A stretch of DNA of 50,423 nt. Source: Streptomyces beijiangensis. GTDB taxonomy: Bacteria; Actinomycetota; Actinomycetes; Streptomycetales; Streptomycetaceae. The stretch covers positions 1 through 50,423 of the forward strand of contig NZ_JAFLRJ010000167.1 in NCBI RefSeq assembly GCF_017315755.1, in the 5' to 3' direction. Positions 9,020 to 17,706 of this stretch are shown here, one piece after another. A program made the position numbers and the translations under genes. The notes under the pieces are model-generated. The model had not been told where the DNA came from and ran no database searches. It saw only the letters and a program-made list of their open reading frames with translations. Each line of letters begins with the position of its first letter. Position 1 is the stretch's first letter.

Positions 9020-9934
9020 GTGTCGCTCACCTCCGCGCGGCGCGCCAAGCGACGAGGCCCACGGCGCTTCACCCGCCGTGACCTCGTTGTACTCGGCGTG
9101 CTGCTGGGCATTCCGGTCCTGCTCGACATCGCCATCGTGTGGGGCCCGACGCTCGCCTCCATAGTCCTGTCGTTCACCAGCTGGGACGGCATCGGATCGA
9201 TCCACTGGGTCGGTACGCAGAACTACACGAACCTCTTCACCAACTACCCGCCGTTCTGGCCGGCGGTACGGCACAACCTGATGTGGCTGGGCTTCCTCGG
9301 GCTCATCGCCACGCCGTTCGGCCTGCTGCTCGCCGTGGTCATCGACCGGGGCGTGCGGTTCAGCCGCTTCTACCAGTCGACGATCTACATGCCCGTGGTG
9401 CTCTCCCTGGCCATCGTCGGCTTCATCGCCCAACTGGTCTTCTCCCGCGACCAAGGGGTGCTCAACGCCGTACTGGGCAACAAGGACAACCCCACCGACT
9501 GGCTCGGCGATCCGAACCTGAACATCTGGATGATCCTGATCGCCGCGGCCTGGCGGCACACCGGGTACGTCATGATCCTCTACCTGGCCGGGCTCAAGGC
9601 CGTCGACCCGACGCTCAAGGAAGCGGCCTCCATCGACGGGGCGAACGAGCGGCAGATCTTCTTCCGCGTCGTCTTCCCGACGCTGCGGCCGGTCAATGTC
9701 ATCGTCGGCGTCATCACCGTCATCGAGTCGCTGCGCGCCTTCGACATCGTCTACGCGGTCAACCATGGCCGCAACGGCCTGGAAGTGCTCTCGGTGCTCG
9801 TCACGGACAACATCATCGGCGAGGCCAGCCGGATCGGCTTCGGCTCCGCGATCGCGGTGGTGCTGCTGGCCGTCTCCATGGGATTCGTCGTGACGTACCT
9901 GGTCCAGGAGATCCGAGGGGAGAAGAACCGATGA
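9020..9934 (+). CDS. Sugar ABC transporter permease (MalF/UgpA type)
   Basis: A 304-residue membrane protein with about six transmembrane segments (for example LVVLGVLLGIPVLLDIAIVWG and IAVVLLAVSMGFVVTYLV). The conserved EAA loop that contacts the ATPase reads EAASIDGANERQIFFRVVFP. The GTG at 9020 has GGGAG upstream. It follows the binding protein by 39 bases and overlaps the second permease by 4 bases, so the three are one operon. Confidence 0.95.
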   Translation: MSLTSARRAKRRGPRRFTRRDLVVLGVLLGIPVLLDIAIVWGPTLASIVLSFTSWDGIGSIHWVGTQNYTNLFTNYPPFWPAVRHNLMWLGFLGLIATPFGLLLAVVIDRGVRFSRFYQSTIYMPVVLSLAIVGFIAQLVFSRDQGVLNAVLGNKDNPTDWLGDPNLNIWMILIAAAWRHTGYVMILYLAGLKAVDPTLKEAASIDGANERQIFFRVVFPTLRPVNVIVGVITVIESLRAFDIVYAVNHGRNGLEVLSVLVTDNIIGEASRIGFGSAIAVVLLAVSMGFVVTYLVQEIRGEKNR

Positions 9935-10848
9935 CGCTCGACACCACGGTGGACGTCGCGGCCCCGGCGCCGGCGAAACCCGCGCGCCGGCGCACCGTCC
10001 GGCCCGGCCGCCTCGGCGTGCACGCCTTCCTCATGGCTGTCTCGCTCGCCTTCCTGGCGCCGCTGCTGCTCGCCGTCTACGCCTCGCTGAGGCCGTACGA
10101 CGAGACCTCGAAGTACGGCTACTTCTCCCTGCCGAGGCATCTCTCCTTCGACTACTACCAGCAGGCCTTCAGCGACTCGGGGATGACGAAGTACTTCGTC
10201 AACACCATGATCATCGCGATCCCCGGTGTGATCGTCACGCTGTTCCTGGCGTCCTTCGTGGCCTTCGCCGTCTCCCGGCTGCGGCTGAAGGGCGGCATCG
10301 TCCTGCTGATGCTTTTCACAGCGGGCAATCTGCTGCCGCAGCAGGTGATCGTCACTCCGCTGTACGTCGTCTTCAACCGCATCCCGCTGCCGTACTGGAT
10401 GTCCGACTCGATGACGATGTTCGACTCGTACTGGGCCGTCGTCGCCGTCCAGGTCGGATTCCAGATGGGCTTCTGCGTCTTCGTGCTCGCCAACTTCATG
10501 CGGACGCTGCCGCAGGAGATCCTGGAGGCGGCGATCGTCGACGGTGCGGGGGTCTGGACGCAGTACTGGCGCATCACGCTGCCGCTGTGCCGCCCGGCAC
10601 TCGCCGCACTGGGCACGCTTCAGTTCACCTGGATGTACAACGACTTCCTGTGGGCGCTGGTCTTCATGTCCGACGGCGACAAGCTCCCGATCACCTCGGC
10701 GCTGAACAACCTCCGCGGCCAGTTCTTCACCGACTACAACCTGCTCGCCGCGGGCTCGGTGATCGTCGCCCTGCCCACGCTGATCGTCTTCCTGCTGCTC
10801 CAGAGGCACTTCATCGCAGGACTGACGCTCGGCTCCAGCAAGGGATAG
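9931..10848 (+). CDS. Sugar ABC transporter permease (MalG/UgpE type)
   Basis: A 305-residue inner-membrane permease. The ATG at 9931 overlaps the previous stop codon as ATGA, indicating translational coupling. The EAA loop is EAAIVDGAGVWTQYWRITLP; transmembrane segments include GVHAFLMAVSLAFLAPLLLAV and VIVALPTLIVFLLLQ. No ATPase gene follows; streptomycete sugar importers of this class usually share the MsiK ATPase encoded elsewhere. A strong terminator ends the operon. Confidence 0.95.
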   Translation: MTLDTTVDVAAPAPAKPARRRTVRPGRLGVHAFLMAVSLAFLAPLLLAVYASLRPYDETSKYGYFSLPRHLSFDYYQQAFSDSGMTKYFVNTMIIAIPGVIVTLFLASFVAFAVSRLRLKGGIVLLMLFTAGNLLPQQVIVTPLYVVFNRIPLPYWMSDSMTMFDSYWAVVAVQVGFQMGFCVFVLANFMRTLPQEILEAAIVDGAGVWTQYWRITLPLCRPALAALGTLQFTWMYNDFLWALVFMSDGDKLPITSALNNLRGQFFTDYNLLAAGSVIVALPTLIVFLLLQRHFIAGLTLGSSKG

Positions 10849-10856
10849 ATACGACG

Positions 10857-10889
10857 CGTGGCGTGCCGCCTGCACGGCGGCACGCCACG
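10857..10889. terminator. Terminator between ABC operon and nadE
   Basis: Perfect 14-bp stem (10857-10870 with 10876-10889) and a 5-base loop. It lies 8 bases after the permease stop and 27 bases before the convergent nadE stop, so it can serve both directions. Confidence 0.85.
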
Positions 10890-10915
10890 GCGCCGCCCTC
10901 AGGAATCTAGGGGCC

Positions 10916-11746
10916 TCAGGGGCCGACGGGCAGCTGGCGCTTGTGCTCGGTGAGGCGGTAGCGGGTGACGATCGTCTCGAAGGCCCGCTCGTCCACCGGC
11001 TTGCCCTCAAGGAAGTCGTCGATGTCGTCGTACGTGACCCCGAGCGCGTCCTCGTCCGTCTTGCCCGGGTCAAGCGTCTCCAGGTCGGCCGTCGGAGCCT
11101 TCCAGACCAGCTCCGAGGGCGCGCCCAGCGCGTCCGCGACGGCGCGCACCCGGCGCTTGGTCAGGCCGGTCAGCGGGACCAGGTCGGCGGCGCCGTCACC
11201 GAACTTGGTGAAGAAACCGGAGACGGCCTCGGCCGCGTGGTCGGTGCCGACGACCAGGCCGCTGTGCGCGCCGGCCACCACGTACTGGGCGATCATGCGC
11301 TGCCGGGCCTTGATGTTGCCGAGTACGAAGTCCTGGTGGTGGGCGTCGCGGAAGCTCACGCCCCCGGCCACCGCGGAATCGAGCGCGGCGTCGCTCGCGG
11401 GCCTGACGTCCACGGTCAGCACCTGGTCGGCCTGGATGAAGGAGAGCGCGAGCTGGGCGTCGTGCTCGTCGGCCTGGACGCCGTACGGCAGCCGCATCGC
11501 GTAGAACCGCGCCTCGTGCCCGGCGGCGCGCGCCCGCTCGACGGCGAGCTGGCACAGCCGGCCGGTGGTGGTCGAGTCGACGCCGCCGCTGATGCCGAGC
11601 ACGAGGGCGCGCAGACCGGTGGAAGTCAGCCGCTCGGCGAGGAAGGCCACCCGGCGCTCGATCTCGCGCTCGGCCTCGAAGGTCTCGGCGACCTGGGTTT
11701 CCCGGGCGATCTCCTGCTGCAGGGCGATGGACGCCGACTCGCTCAC
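10916..11746 (-). CDS. nadE: Ammonia-dependent NAD+ synthetase
   Basis: A 276-residue protein with the PP-loop ATP-pyrophosphatase motif LGISGGVDSTTTGRL near residue 50, and later VVGTDHAAEAVSGFFTKFGDG, LTGLTKRRVRAVA and the PTADLETL segment, all typical of bacterial NadE. It amidates deamido-NAD using ammonia and ATP. There is no glutaminase domain, so it is the short ammonia-dependent type. Length matches E. coli NadE (about 275). The gene is transcribed away from a small hypothetical gene upstream on the same strand. Confidence 0.96.
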   Translation of the reverse strand: MSESASIALQQEIARETQVAETFEAEREIERRVAFLAERLTSTGLRALVLGISGGVDSTTTGRLCQLAVERARAAGHEARFYAMRLPYGVQADEHDAQLALSFIQADQVLTVDVRPASDAALDSAVAGGVSFRDAHHQDFVLGNIKARQRMIAQYVVAGAHSGLVVGTDHAAEAVSGFFTKFGDGAADLVPLTGLTKRRVRAVADALGAPSELVWKAPTADLETLDPGKTDEDALGVTYDDIDDFLEGKPVDERAFETIVTRYRLTEHKRQLPVGP

Positions 11747-11822
11747 GTCTGCTCCTTGTTCCGCTTCATGATGTTGCTGTCGCGGCCACTCTATCCAGGG
11801 GCATCCGGCGGAGCGGGATCGG

Positions 11823-11993
11823 CTACTCGACGGACTCCAGCTGCCTGGCCACCACGAGGAACGCGTCCGCGTCGAGATCCATCACGACGTCGACCGCGTG
11901 CCCCAGCTCGCGCTGCGCCGCCGCGAACTCCTCCGCGGGCCAGCTGCCCCGCGGGCCCCCGGCCGGAAACTGCTGCACCACCATGCGGTTCAT
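11823..11993 (-). CDS. Small hypothetical protein, 56 residues
   Basis: The open frame is longer, but the ATG at 11993 with AGGGAG about 7 bases upstream gives a compact protein MNRMVVQQFPAGGPRG... ending ARQLESVE. It is acidic in its C-terminal half (DVVMDLDADAFLVV). I do not recognise a domain. The gene lies 76 bases upstream of nadE on the same strand, but no functional link is evident. Confidence 0.55.
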   Translation of the reverse strand: MNRMVVQQFPAGGPRGSWPAEEFAAAQRELGHAVDVVMDLDADAFLVVARQLESVE

Positions 11994-12192
11994 GTCGAAC
12001 TCCCTTGTCCCACTCGGGTTTTCCGGTGCTGGAGAACCCAACGAGATGCCGTGCACATGCGTCACGGTCTCCCCTTCCCCCGTGGAAGGACTACTCGCGT
12101 AGAAGGACGCCGTGGGGAGTACGGAACGTTGCGGCGGGGCGGGCAACAATCCCGTCACGGATGTCGGGCTTCCGTACGGGGGAGGTACGCGC

Positions 12193-13149
12193 TCAGGCCG
12201 TCGCGCGCTTCTTCGCCGCCGGTGTCTTCTTGGCCGGAGCCCGTTTCGCCGCCGACTTCTTCGAGGCCGACTGCTTCGTGGCCGTCTTCTTGGCCGCGGC
12301 CTTCTTCGGGGTCGACTTCTTCTGCCCGGGGCGCAGCGCCGTGACCTTGGCGGTGGTTCCGGTCTCGTCGCCGCGGGCCTCCTTGGCCTCGCGCACGCTG
12401 TTCTGCAACGCGGCCATGAGGTCGATGACCTTGCCCCCGGACGGCGTCCCGCCGGAGTCCGGCGTCGCCGCCCCGCCGGACGCCTTCGCGGCGACCATCT
12501 CTTCCATGGCCTCGCGGTAGCCGTCGCGCAACGACGCCATCTCGACTTCGCCGAGCGTGCTCATCAGGGTGTCCGCCAGATCGAGCTCGGCGTCGCTGAC
12601 CGACACCGCGCCCTCGGGCGCGACTCCTTCGGGGGTACGGATCTCGTCGGGCCAGAGCAGTCCGTGCATCGCGATCACGTCGTCGACCACACGCAGCATC
12701 CCGAGCCGCTCGCGCCCGTGCAGGGCGAACTTCGCGACCCCCACCTTCTCGCTGCGTTTGAGCGCCTCACGCAGCAGGGTGTACGGCTTCGCGGCGGGGA
12801 CGCCGTTCGCGACGAGGTAGTACGCCGAGCTGAGCTGGAGCGGATCGATCGAGTCGGCCGGGGCGAAGGAGACGATCTCGATGGTCTTGGCGGTCGGCAG
12901 GGGCAGCGTGGCCATGTCCTCGTCGGTGATCGGGATGATCGAGCCGTCGGCGTCCTCGTACCCCTTGCCGATGTCGGCGGACGCCACCTCCTCCTCGTCC
13001 AGCTCGCACACCTTCCGGTAGCGGATACGTCCGCCGTCGGCGGTGTGGATCATCTTGAAGCCGATCGAGTGGTTCTCGGTGGCGTTCACCAGCTTGATAG
13101 GGATGCTGACCAGGCCGAACGAGATGGCGCCGTTCCATATGGATCGCAC
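12193..13149 (-). CDS. ku: Bacterial Ku protein (NHEJ)
   Basis: A 318-residue protein starting MRSIWNGAISFGLVSIPIKL, the standard Ku N-terminus, followed by the beta-barrel core (IRYRKVCELDEEEV, SADIGKGYE). The C-terminus, from about residue 270, is a Lys/Ala-rich tail with repeated KK-A units, as in Streptomyces Ku proteins, probably contacting DNA and LigD. Homodimeric Ku threads onto double-strand break ends and recruits ligase. It is divergent from the LigD polymerase gene with only about 53 bp between them, so the two may share a bidirectional promoter. Confidence 0.97.
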   Translation of the reverse strand: MRSIWNGAISFGLVSIPIKLVNATENHSIGFKMIHTADGGRIRYRKVCELDEEEVASADIGKGYEDADGSIIPITDEDMATLPLPTAKTIEIVSFAPADSIDPLQLSSAYYLVANGVPAAKPYTLLREALKRSEKVGVAKFALHGRERLGMLRVVDDVIAMHGLLWPDEIRTPEGVAPEGAVSVSDAELDLADTLMSTLGEVEMASLRDGYREAMEEMVAAKASGGAATPDSGGTPSGGKVIDLMAALQNSVREAKEARGDETGTTAKVTALRPGQKKSTPKKAAAKKTATKQSASKKSAAKRAPAKKTPAAKKRATA

Positions 13150-13202
13150 GATGACTCCTGCCCGAGGGGTCTGTTTGTCGTGAATCGTGGGATTCTCATG
13201 GT

Positions 13203-14087
13203 ATGTCGCCGATGACCGAGGTGGAGGGCCGAAGGCTGGCGCTCAGCAATCTGGACAAGGTCCTGTACCCGTCCACGGGCACCACCAAGGGCGAGGTCCT
13301 CCACTATTACGCCACCACCGCCGGATCCCTCCTCGCGCATCTGTACAACCGGCCGGTCTCCTTCCTGCGCTACCCCAATGGGCCCGACGGCCAGCATTTC
13401 TTCACCAAGAACGTTCCGCCGGGGGCGCCCTCCTGGGTCCGTACCGCCGAGGTGCCGCGTTCCGGCGGGAAGACCGCACGCCAGGTCCTCGTACAGGACG
13501 TGGCCACTCTGATGTGGGCCGCGAACCTGGTCGCCGAGTTCCACGCACCGCAGTGGCAGGCGGAGACCCCGGGGGTCGCCGACCGCCTCGTACTGGACCT
13601 GGACCCCGGCGCGCCCGCCACGGCCGTCGAGTGCTGCACCGTCGCGATGTGGCTGCGCGAGCGCCTCGCGGCCGACGGGCTGCACGCGTACGCCAAGACC
13701 AGCGGGTCGAAGGGGCTGCACGTACTCGTCCCGCTCGAACCCACTCCTTCCGAGGACGTGAGCGCCTACGCCAAGCGCATCGCCGTCGAGGCGGAGGCCG
13801 ATCTGCCCGCCCTCGTCGTCCATACGATGGCCCGCGCCAAGCGCCCCGGGAAGGTTTTCGTGGACTACAGCCAGAACTCCGCGGCGAAGACCACCGCCAC
13901 GCCCTACACGCTGCGCGCCCGGCCCTTGCCGACCGTCTCCACGCCCGTCACCTGGGACGAGGTCCGCGACTGCGGAGCCGCCGAGGAGCTGGAATTCCTG
14001 ATGGACGACATCGCACCGCGCCTGGAGCGGTACGGCGACCTCCTCGGGCCGCTGATCAATCTCAACCGCGCCAGGCCCCTGCCGTGA
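13203..14087 (+). CDS. Stand-alone LigD polymerase/primase domain (NHEJ)
   Basis: A 294-residue archaeo-eukaryotic-primase-like protein: ALSNLDKVLYPSTGTTKGEVLHYY at the N-terminus, LRYPNGPDGQHFFTKN, and the catalytic acidic pair in RLVLDLDPG, then KTSGSKGLHVLVPL and DYSQNSAAKTTATPY. These are the family motifs of LigD polymerase, which fills gaps with a preference for ribonucleotides at NHEJ junctions. It lacks nuclease and ligase domains; a separate ATP-dependent ligase is encoded at 17696-18670. ATG 13203 is used here, with ATG 13212 an alternative. The 3' end overlaps the convergent kinase gene by 26 bases. Confidence 0.93.
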   Translation: MSPMTEVEGRRLALSNLDKVLYPSTGTTKGEVLHYYATTAGSLLAHLYNRPVSFLRYPNGPDGQHFFTKNVPPGAPSWVRTAEVPRSGGKTARQVLVQDVATLMWAANLVAEFHAPQWQAETPGVADRLVLDLDPGAPATAVECCTVAMWLRERLAADGLHAYAKTSGSKGLHVLVPLEPTPSEDVSAYAKRIAVEAEADLPALVVHTMARAKRPGKVFVDYSQNSAAKTTATPYTLRARPLPTVSTPVTWDEVRDCGAAEELEFLMDDIAPRLERYGDLLGPLINLNRARPLP

Positions 14088-15165
14088 CGGTGTGCGGCGA
14101 TACCGCGGGCAGTTCCACCGTGACGCGGATCCCGCCGGCAGGGCGCGGGGTGAGCGTGAGCGTTCCGTCGTGTGCCTGGGTGATGGTTTTGACGATGGCC
14201 AGGCCGAGGCCGACGCCCCCATGGCCGGCGTGGATGCGTTCGGTGCCGCGCTGGAACGGTTCGGTGAGTGTCGCGGTCAGCTCCGGGGTGAGCTTCACGC
14301 CGGTGTTTTCGACGGTGAGCACCACGGTCCCGGCGCGGACGCCGGTGTTCACCCACACGGTGCCCTCGGGCCGGTTGTGGACGATCGCGTTGTGCACGAG
14401 GTTCGTGGCCAGCTGCAGCAGGAGCGCCTGCGATCCGATCGTGTGGGCGATGTCGCCGCTGGTCTCGAGGGTGACGCCGCGCTTTTCCGCGAGGGGGAGG
14501 AGTGTTTCGGTGGCTTCTTCCGCCATGAGGGACAGGTCGACATGTTCGCGGGTGAAGGACCGGTGGTTGGCGCGGCTGAGCACGAGCAGTGCCTCGGTGA
14601 GGTCGATGGCCCGGGTGTTGACGGCGTGGAGGCGGTCGAGAAGTTCGCCGGTGTCGTGGTGCGGATCGGTGCGGGCCACGTCGATCAGTGTCTTCGAGAT
14701 GGCGAGGGGGGTGCGCAGCTCATGAGAGGCGTTGGCCGCGAATCTCTGCTGTTCGGTGACGTGCGCTTCGAGCCGTACGAGCATCATGTCGAAGGCGTCG
14801 GCGAGTTCGCGGAACTCGTCCTTGCGGCCCGGTAGTTGGATCCGGTGGGAGAGGGATCCGTTCGTGGCCAGGCGGGTGGCGTCCGTGATCCGGGTCAGCG
14901 GGGCGAGCATGCGGCCCGCGAGGATCCAGCCGCCCAGGAGACCGAATGCCAGCAGGAAGACCATCACCGTGCCCGCGGCCGACGCGAAGTCGCGCAGCAG
15001 GAAGGAGCGGACGAGCACCCCTCCGGAGACGTTCGTATAGGCGGGCAGGTGGCGCAGGACGAACACCCACACCACCGCGAGCAGCAGAACGCCGGCCAGC
15101 ATGATGAATCCGGCGTAGCTGAGGGTGAGCCTGAGGCGAACGCTCAATCCGGGCGCTCTATCCAC
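14062..15165 (-). CDS. Sensor histidine kinase, VanS-like
   Basis: A 367-residue kinase. The GTG at 15165 has GGGAGGAG just upstream and overlaps the response-regulator stop by 8 bases. Two transmembrane segments (about residues 16-38 and 62-84) flank a very short extracellular loop, then a HAMP linker (LAPLTRITDATRLA), the H-box AANASHELRTPLA with His near 148, and an ATPase domain (NLVHNAIVHN, GVGLGLAIVKTITQAHDG). The short sensor loop and the neighbours (D,D-carboxypeptidase, VanJ-like protein) recall streptomycete VanS, which responds to glycopeptides. Whether this one does is inference. Confidence 0.88.
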   Translation of the reverse strand: MDRAPGLSVRLRLTLSYAGFIMLAGVLLLAVVWVFVLRHLPAYTNVSGGVLVRSFLLRDFASAAGTVMVFLLAFGLLGGWILAGRMLAPLTRITDATRLATNGSLSHRIQLPGRKDEFRELADAFDMMLVRLEAHVTEQQRFAANASHELRTPLAISKTLIDVARTDPHHDTGELLDRLHAVNTRAIDLTEALLVLSRANHRSFTREHVDLSLMAEEATETLLPLAEKRGVTLETSGDIAHTIGSQALLLQLATNLVHNAIVHNRPEGTVWVNTGVRAGTVVLTVENTGVKLTPELTATLTEPFQRGTERIHAGHGGVGLGLAIVKTITQAHDGTLTLTPRPAGGIRVTVELPAVSPHTVTAGAWRG

Positions 15166-15853
15166 GGTCTCCTCCCTCACGTCCGGTGCCGGGTGCCGCG
15201 TCGATGCGGTAGCCGACGCCGGGCACGGTGGCGATGACCCAGGGTTCGCCGAGCCGTTTGCGCAGTGCCGAGACGGTGATGCGTACGGCGTTGGTGAAGG
15301 GGTCGGCGTTCTCGTCCCACGCGCGTTCCAGGAGTTCCTCGGCACTGACGACACCGCCCTCGGCGGTGACGAGGACTTCGAGCACGGCGAACTGCTTCCG
15401 GGTGAGTGCGACGTAGCGGTCGTCGCGGTGGACCTCGCGGCGGAACGGATCCAGCCGCAGACCTGCGATCTCCCGCACGGGAGGCCTGTTGTGGGCACGT
15501 CGGCGGTCGAGTGCTCTGAGTCTGAGCACGAGCTCCCGGAGTTCGAAAGGTTTCGTGAGGTAGTCGTCGGCGCCGAGTTCGAACCCCGAGGCCTTGTCGT
15601 CGAGCCGGTCGGCTGCGGTGAGCATGAGGATCGGCATGCCGCTGCCGGAGGCGACGATGCGCTTGGCGATCTCGTCACCGGACGGTCCGGGGATGTCGCG
15701 GTCCAGGACGGCGATGTCGTAGGAATTGATGCTCAGCAGCTCCAGAGCGGTGTCGCCGACCCCTGCGATGTCGGCCGCGATCGCCTCCAGGCGCAGGCCG
15801 TCGCGGATGGCTTCCGCCAGAAACGGTTCGTCCTCGACGATCAGCACACGCAT
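15158..15853 (-). CDS. OmpR-family response regulator, VanR-like
   Basis: A 231-residue regulator. ATG 15853 (MRVLIVEDEPFLAEAI) is chosen over an upstream start because the receiver fold begins there. The phosphoacceptor Asp is near 51 in YDIAVLDRDIPGPSGDE; the conserved Thr/Lys positions appear in LMLTAAD and DYLTKPF. The C-terminal winged helix ends VPGVGYRIDAAPG. It is co-transcribed with the overlapping sensor kinase. It is divergent from the vanY-like gene, with about 87 bp between them that could hold its target promoter. Confidence 0.92.
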   Translation of the reverse strand: MRVLIVEDEPFLAEAIRDGLRLEAIAADIAGVGDTALELLSINSYDIAVLDRDIPGPSGDEIAKRIVASGSGMPILMLTAADRLDDKASGFELGADDYLTKPFELRELVLRLRALDRRRAHNRPPVREIAGLRLDPFRREVHRDDRYVALTRKQFAVLEVLVTAEGGVVSAEELLERAWDENADPFTNAVRITVSALRKRLGEPWVIATVPGVGYRIDAAPGTGREGGDRG

Positions 15854-15940
15854 GCTCTCGATGCTACGAGCCGACGCATATCGTCGGCATATCGAAAACC
15901 GCATACGTGACGGCAACACCCCGCTGCCTTGACTGGCGGT

Positions 15941-16603
15941 ATGACGCGAATCCCACCATCAGCACGAACATCGACCCGCCGGTTTCGATGGCTCATCGTC
16001 CTCGGCCTGCTGGTCGTCATCGCAGCGATCACCGCACTATTCGGCTACCAGGTGCCCAAATCCTCGTCCTTTTCCCCTTCGGTTCTCCCGCCGGCCCCCT
16101 CGGCTGCACGGCCCTCGCACACTGATCGCGGTGAGCACCGTGGTGCGCCCGGTGTGACCGACGGTGTCGTTCCCGACGGTGTGACGGTCTTCGACGACGC
16201 GATTCCAGCGGTGGCCAACCTCGACCCTGGTCTCCTCAAGGCCCTCCACCAGGCTGCGAGGGCCGCCGCGCCAGACGGAGTCGAGTTCTACGTCAACAGC
16301 GGCTGGCGTTCCCCGGAGTACCAGGATCAGCTGCTTCAGGAGGCGGTGTCCAAGTACGGGTCCGAGGACGAGGCCGCCCGATGGGTCGCCACCGCGGCGA
16401 CGTCCCCTCATGTGTCGGGGGACGCGGTCGACATCGGGCACTCCGATGCGACGACATGGCTGTCCGAGCACGGCGCCGAGTACGGGCTGTGCCAGATCTA
16501 CCGGAACGAACCCTGGCACTACGAACTGCGCGCCGATGCGAGCGACCGTGGCTGCCCGAGGATGTACGCCGACCCCACCCAGGACCCGAGGATGCAGAAG
16601 TGA
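15941..16603 (+). CDS. Membrane-anchored D,D-carboxypeptidase, M15/VanY family
   Basis: About 220 residues from ATG 15941. A single N-terminal transmembrane helix (about residues 17-35) anchors an extracellular domain. The zinc-peptidase motifs of M15B are present: NSGWRSPEYQ, SPHVSGDAVDIG (His and Asp zinc ligands) and EPWHYEL (catalytic Glu and third ligand). VanY-type enzymes trim the terminal D-Ala of peptidoglycan stem pentapeptides and lower glycopeptide binding. It is divergent from the VanRS-like pair and its stop overlaps the next gene as GTGA. Confidence 0.92.
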   Translation: MTRIPPSARTSTRRFRWLIVLGLLVVIAAITALFGYQVPKSSSFSPSVLPPAPSAARPSHTDRGEHRGAPGVTDGVVPDGVTVFDDAIPAVANLDPGLLKALHQAARAAAPDGVEFYVNSGWRSPEYQDQLLQEAVSKYGSEDEAARWVATAATSPHVSGDAVDIGHSDATTWLSEHGAEYGLCQIYRNEPWHYELRADASDRGCPRMYADPTQDPRMQK

Positions 16604-17706
16604 CCGGCAGTGAGCGAGCACGGACGATGACGCAGGTGGACACGGCGGAGCCCGGACCGGGCGCCGTCGGCCGCCGGGACACCGGCGCCGGCGCCTGGCG
16701 CGCGGGCATCCGCCGGGCGATGCTCGTCGGCTCCCGGCCGGGACCCTGGAAGCGCGGCCGGGTGCTCGCGGCGCTGGCACTGCTGCTGGGCCTGTTCCTG
16801 CTGTTGCACGCGACGATCCCGAACAGGATCGGGGGCCTCGGCAGCCTGGTGGAGACCTTCCTGCCGTGGTTCGGCCTGTTCATCCCGGTACTGCTGGCCG
16901 GGGCGATGTGGCGGCGCTCCGCCTCAGCGGTGGCCGCGCTGCTGCTGCCCGTCATGGTGTGGCTGAACCTCTTCGGCGGGCTGCTCGGCGACAAGTCCCA
17001 CCCGGCCGGTGACCTCACCGTGGTCAGCCACAACGTCGGCGCCGACAATTCCGACCCGGCCGGCACCGCGCGCGACCTGGTCGCCTCCGGGGCGGACGTG
17101 CTGGGACTGGAGGAGATCTCCCAGCAGGACGGCGGCACGTACGAGAAGGAGCTGGCGAAGGCGTACCCGTACCACACGGTGCAGGGCACGGTCGGGCTGT
17201 GGAGCAAGCTGCCGCTGTCGGACACCCGGCCGGTCGACATCAAGACGGACGTCGGGCCGCTGGCAGCCACCAAGCCGGCCGACGTCACGTTGGCCGACTC
17301 CCGGGCGCTGCGCACCACGGTGGCCACGGACCACGGGCCCCTCGCCGTGTACGTGGCCCACCTGGGGTCCGTACGGGTGAATCCCAGGGCAGGCTTCTGG
17401 ACGGAGTCGCGGGACAGGAACGCCCAGGCGCTCAGCGAGGCCGTCGCCGCGGAGAAGAACGAACGGGTGGTGCTGCTCGGCGATCTGAACGGCACCACGG
17501 ACGACCGTACGTTCGACGGTCTCACCTCACAGCTGGACTCGGTCCAGGAAGCGGCCGGGGACGGCTTCGGCTTCAGCTGGCCGGCGAAGTTCCCGGTGGT
17601 GCGGATCGACCAGATCCTGGTCCGCGGCGTGAAGCCGGAGAGCGCGTGGTCGCTGCCGGCCACGGGCAGCGACCACCTGCCGGTGGCGGCCGGTATCAGC
17701 TGGTGA
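16600..17706 (+). CDS. VanJ-like membrane protein with endonuclease/exonuclease/phosphatase domain
   Basis: About 368 residues from GTG 16600, which overlaps the previous stop codon; ATG 16627 is an alternative start. Three hydrophobic segments (GRVLAALALLLGLFLLLHAT, a second near FLPWFGLFIPVLLAG and a third near SAVAALLLPVMVWLNLFGG) precede an extracellular EEP-fold domain: VVSHNVGADN, VLGLEEIS, VAHLGSVR, LLGDLNGTTDD and the terminal GSDHLPV. VanJ of S. coelicolor has this architecture and protects against teicoplanin-like lipoglycopeptides, possibly by acting on an undecaprenyl-linked substrate. The 3' end overlaps the convergent ligase by 11 bases. Confidence 0.85.
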   Translation: MTGSERARTMTQVDTAEPGPGAVGRRDTGAGAWRAGIRRAMLVGSRPGPWKRGRVLAALALLLGLFLLLHATIPNRIGGLGSLVETFLPWFGLFIPVLLAGAMWRRSASAVAALLLPVMVWLNLFGGLLGDKSHPAGDLTVVSHNVGADNSDPAGTARDLVASGADVLGLEEISQQDGGTYEKELAKAYPYHTVQGTVGLWSKLPLSDTRPVDIKTDVGPLAATKPADVTLADSRALRTTVATDHGPLAVYVAHLGSVRVNPRAGFWTESRDRNAQALSEAVAAEKNERVVLLGDLNGTTDDRTFDGLTSQLDSVQEAAGDGFGFSWPAKFPVVRIDQILVRGVKPESAWSLPATGSDHLPVAAGISW

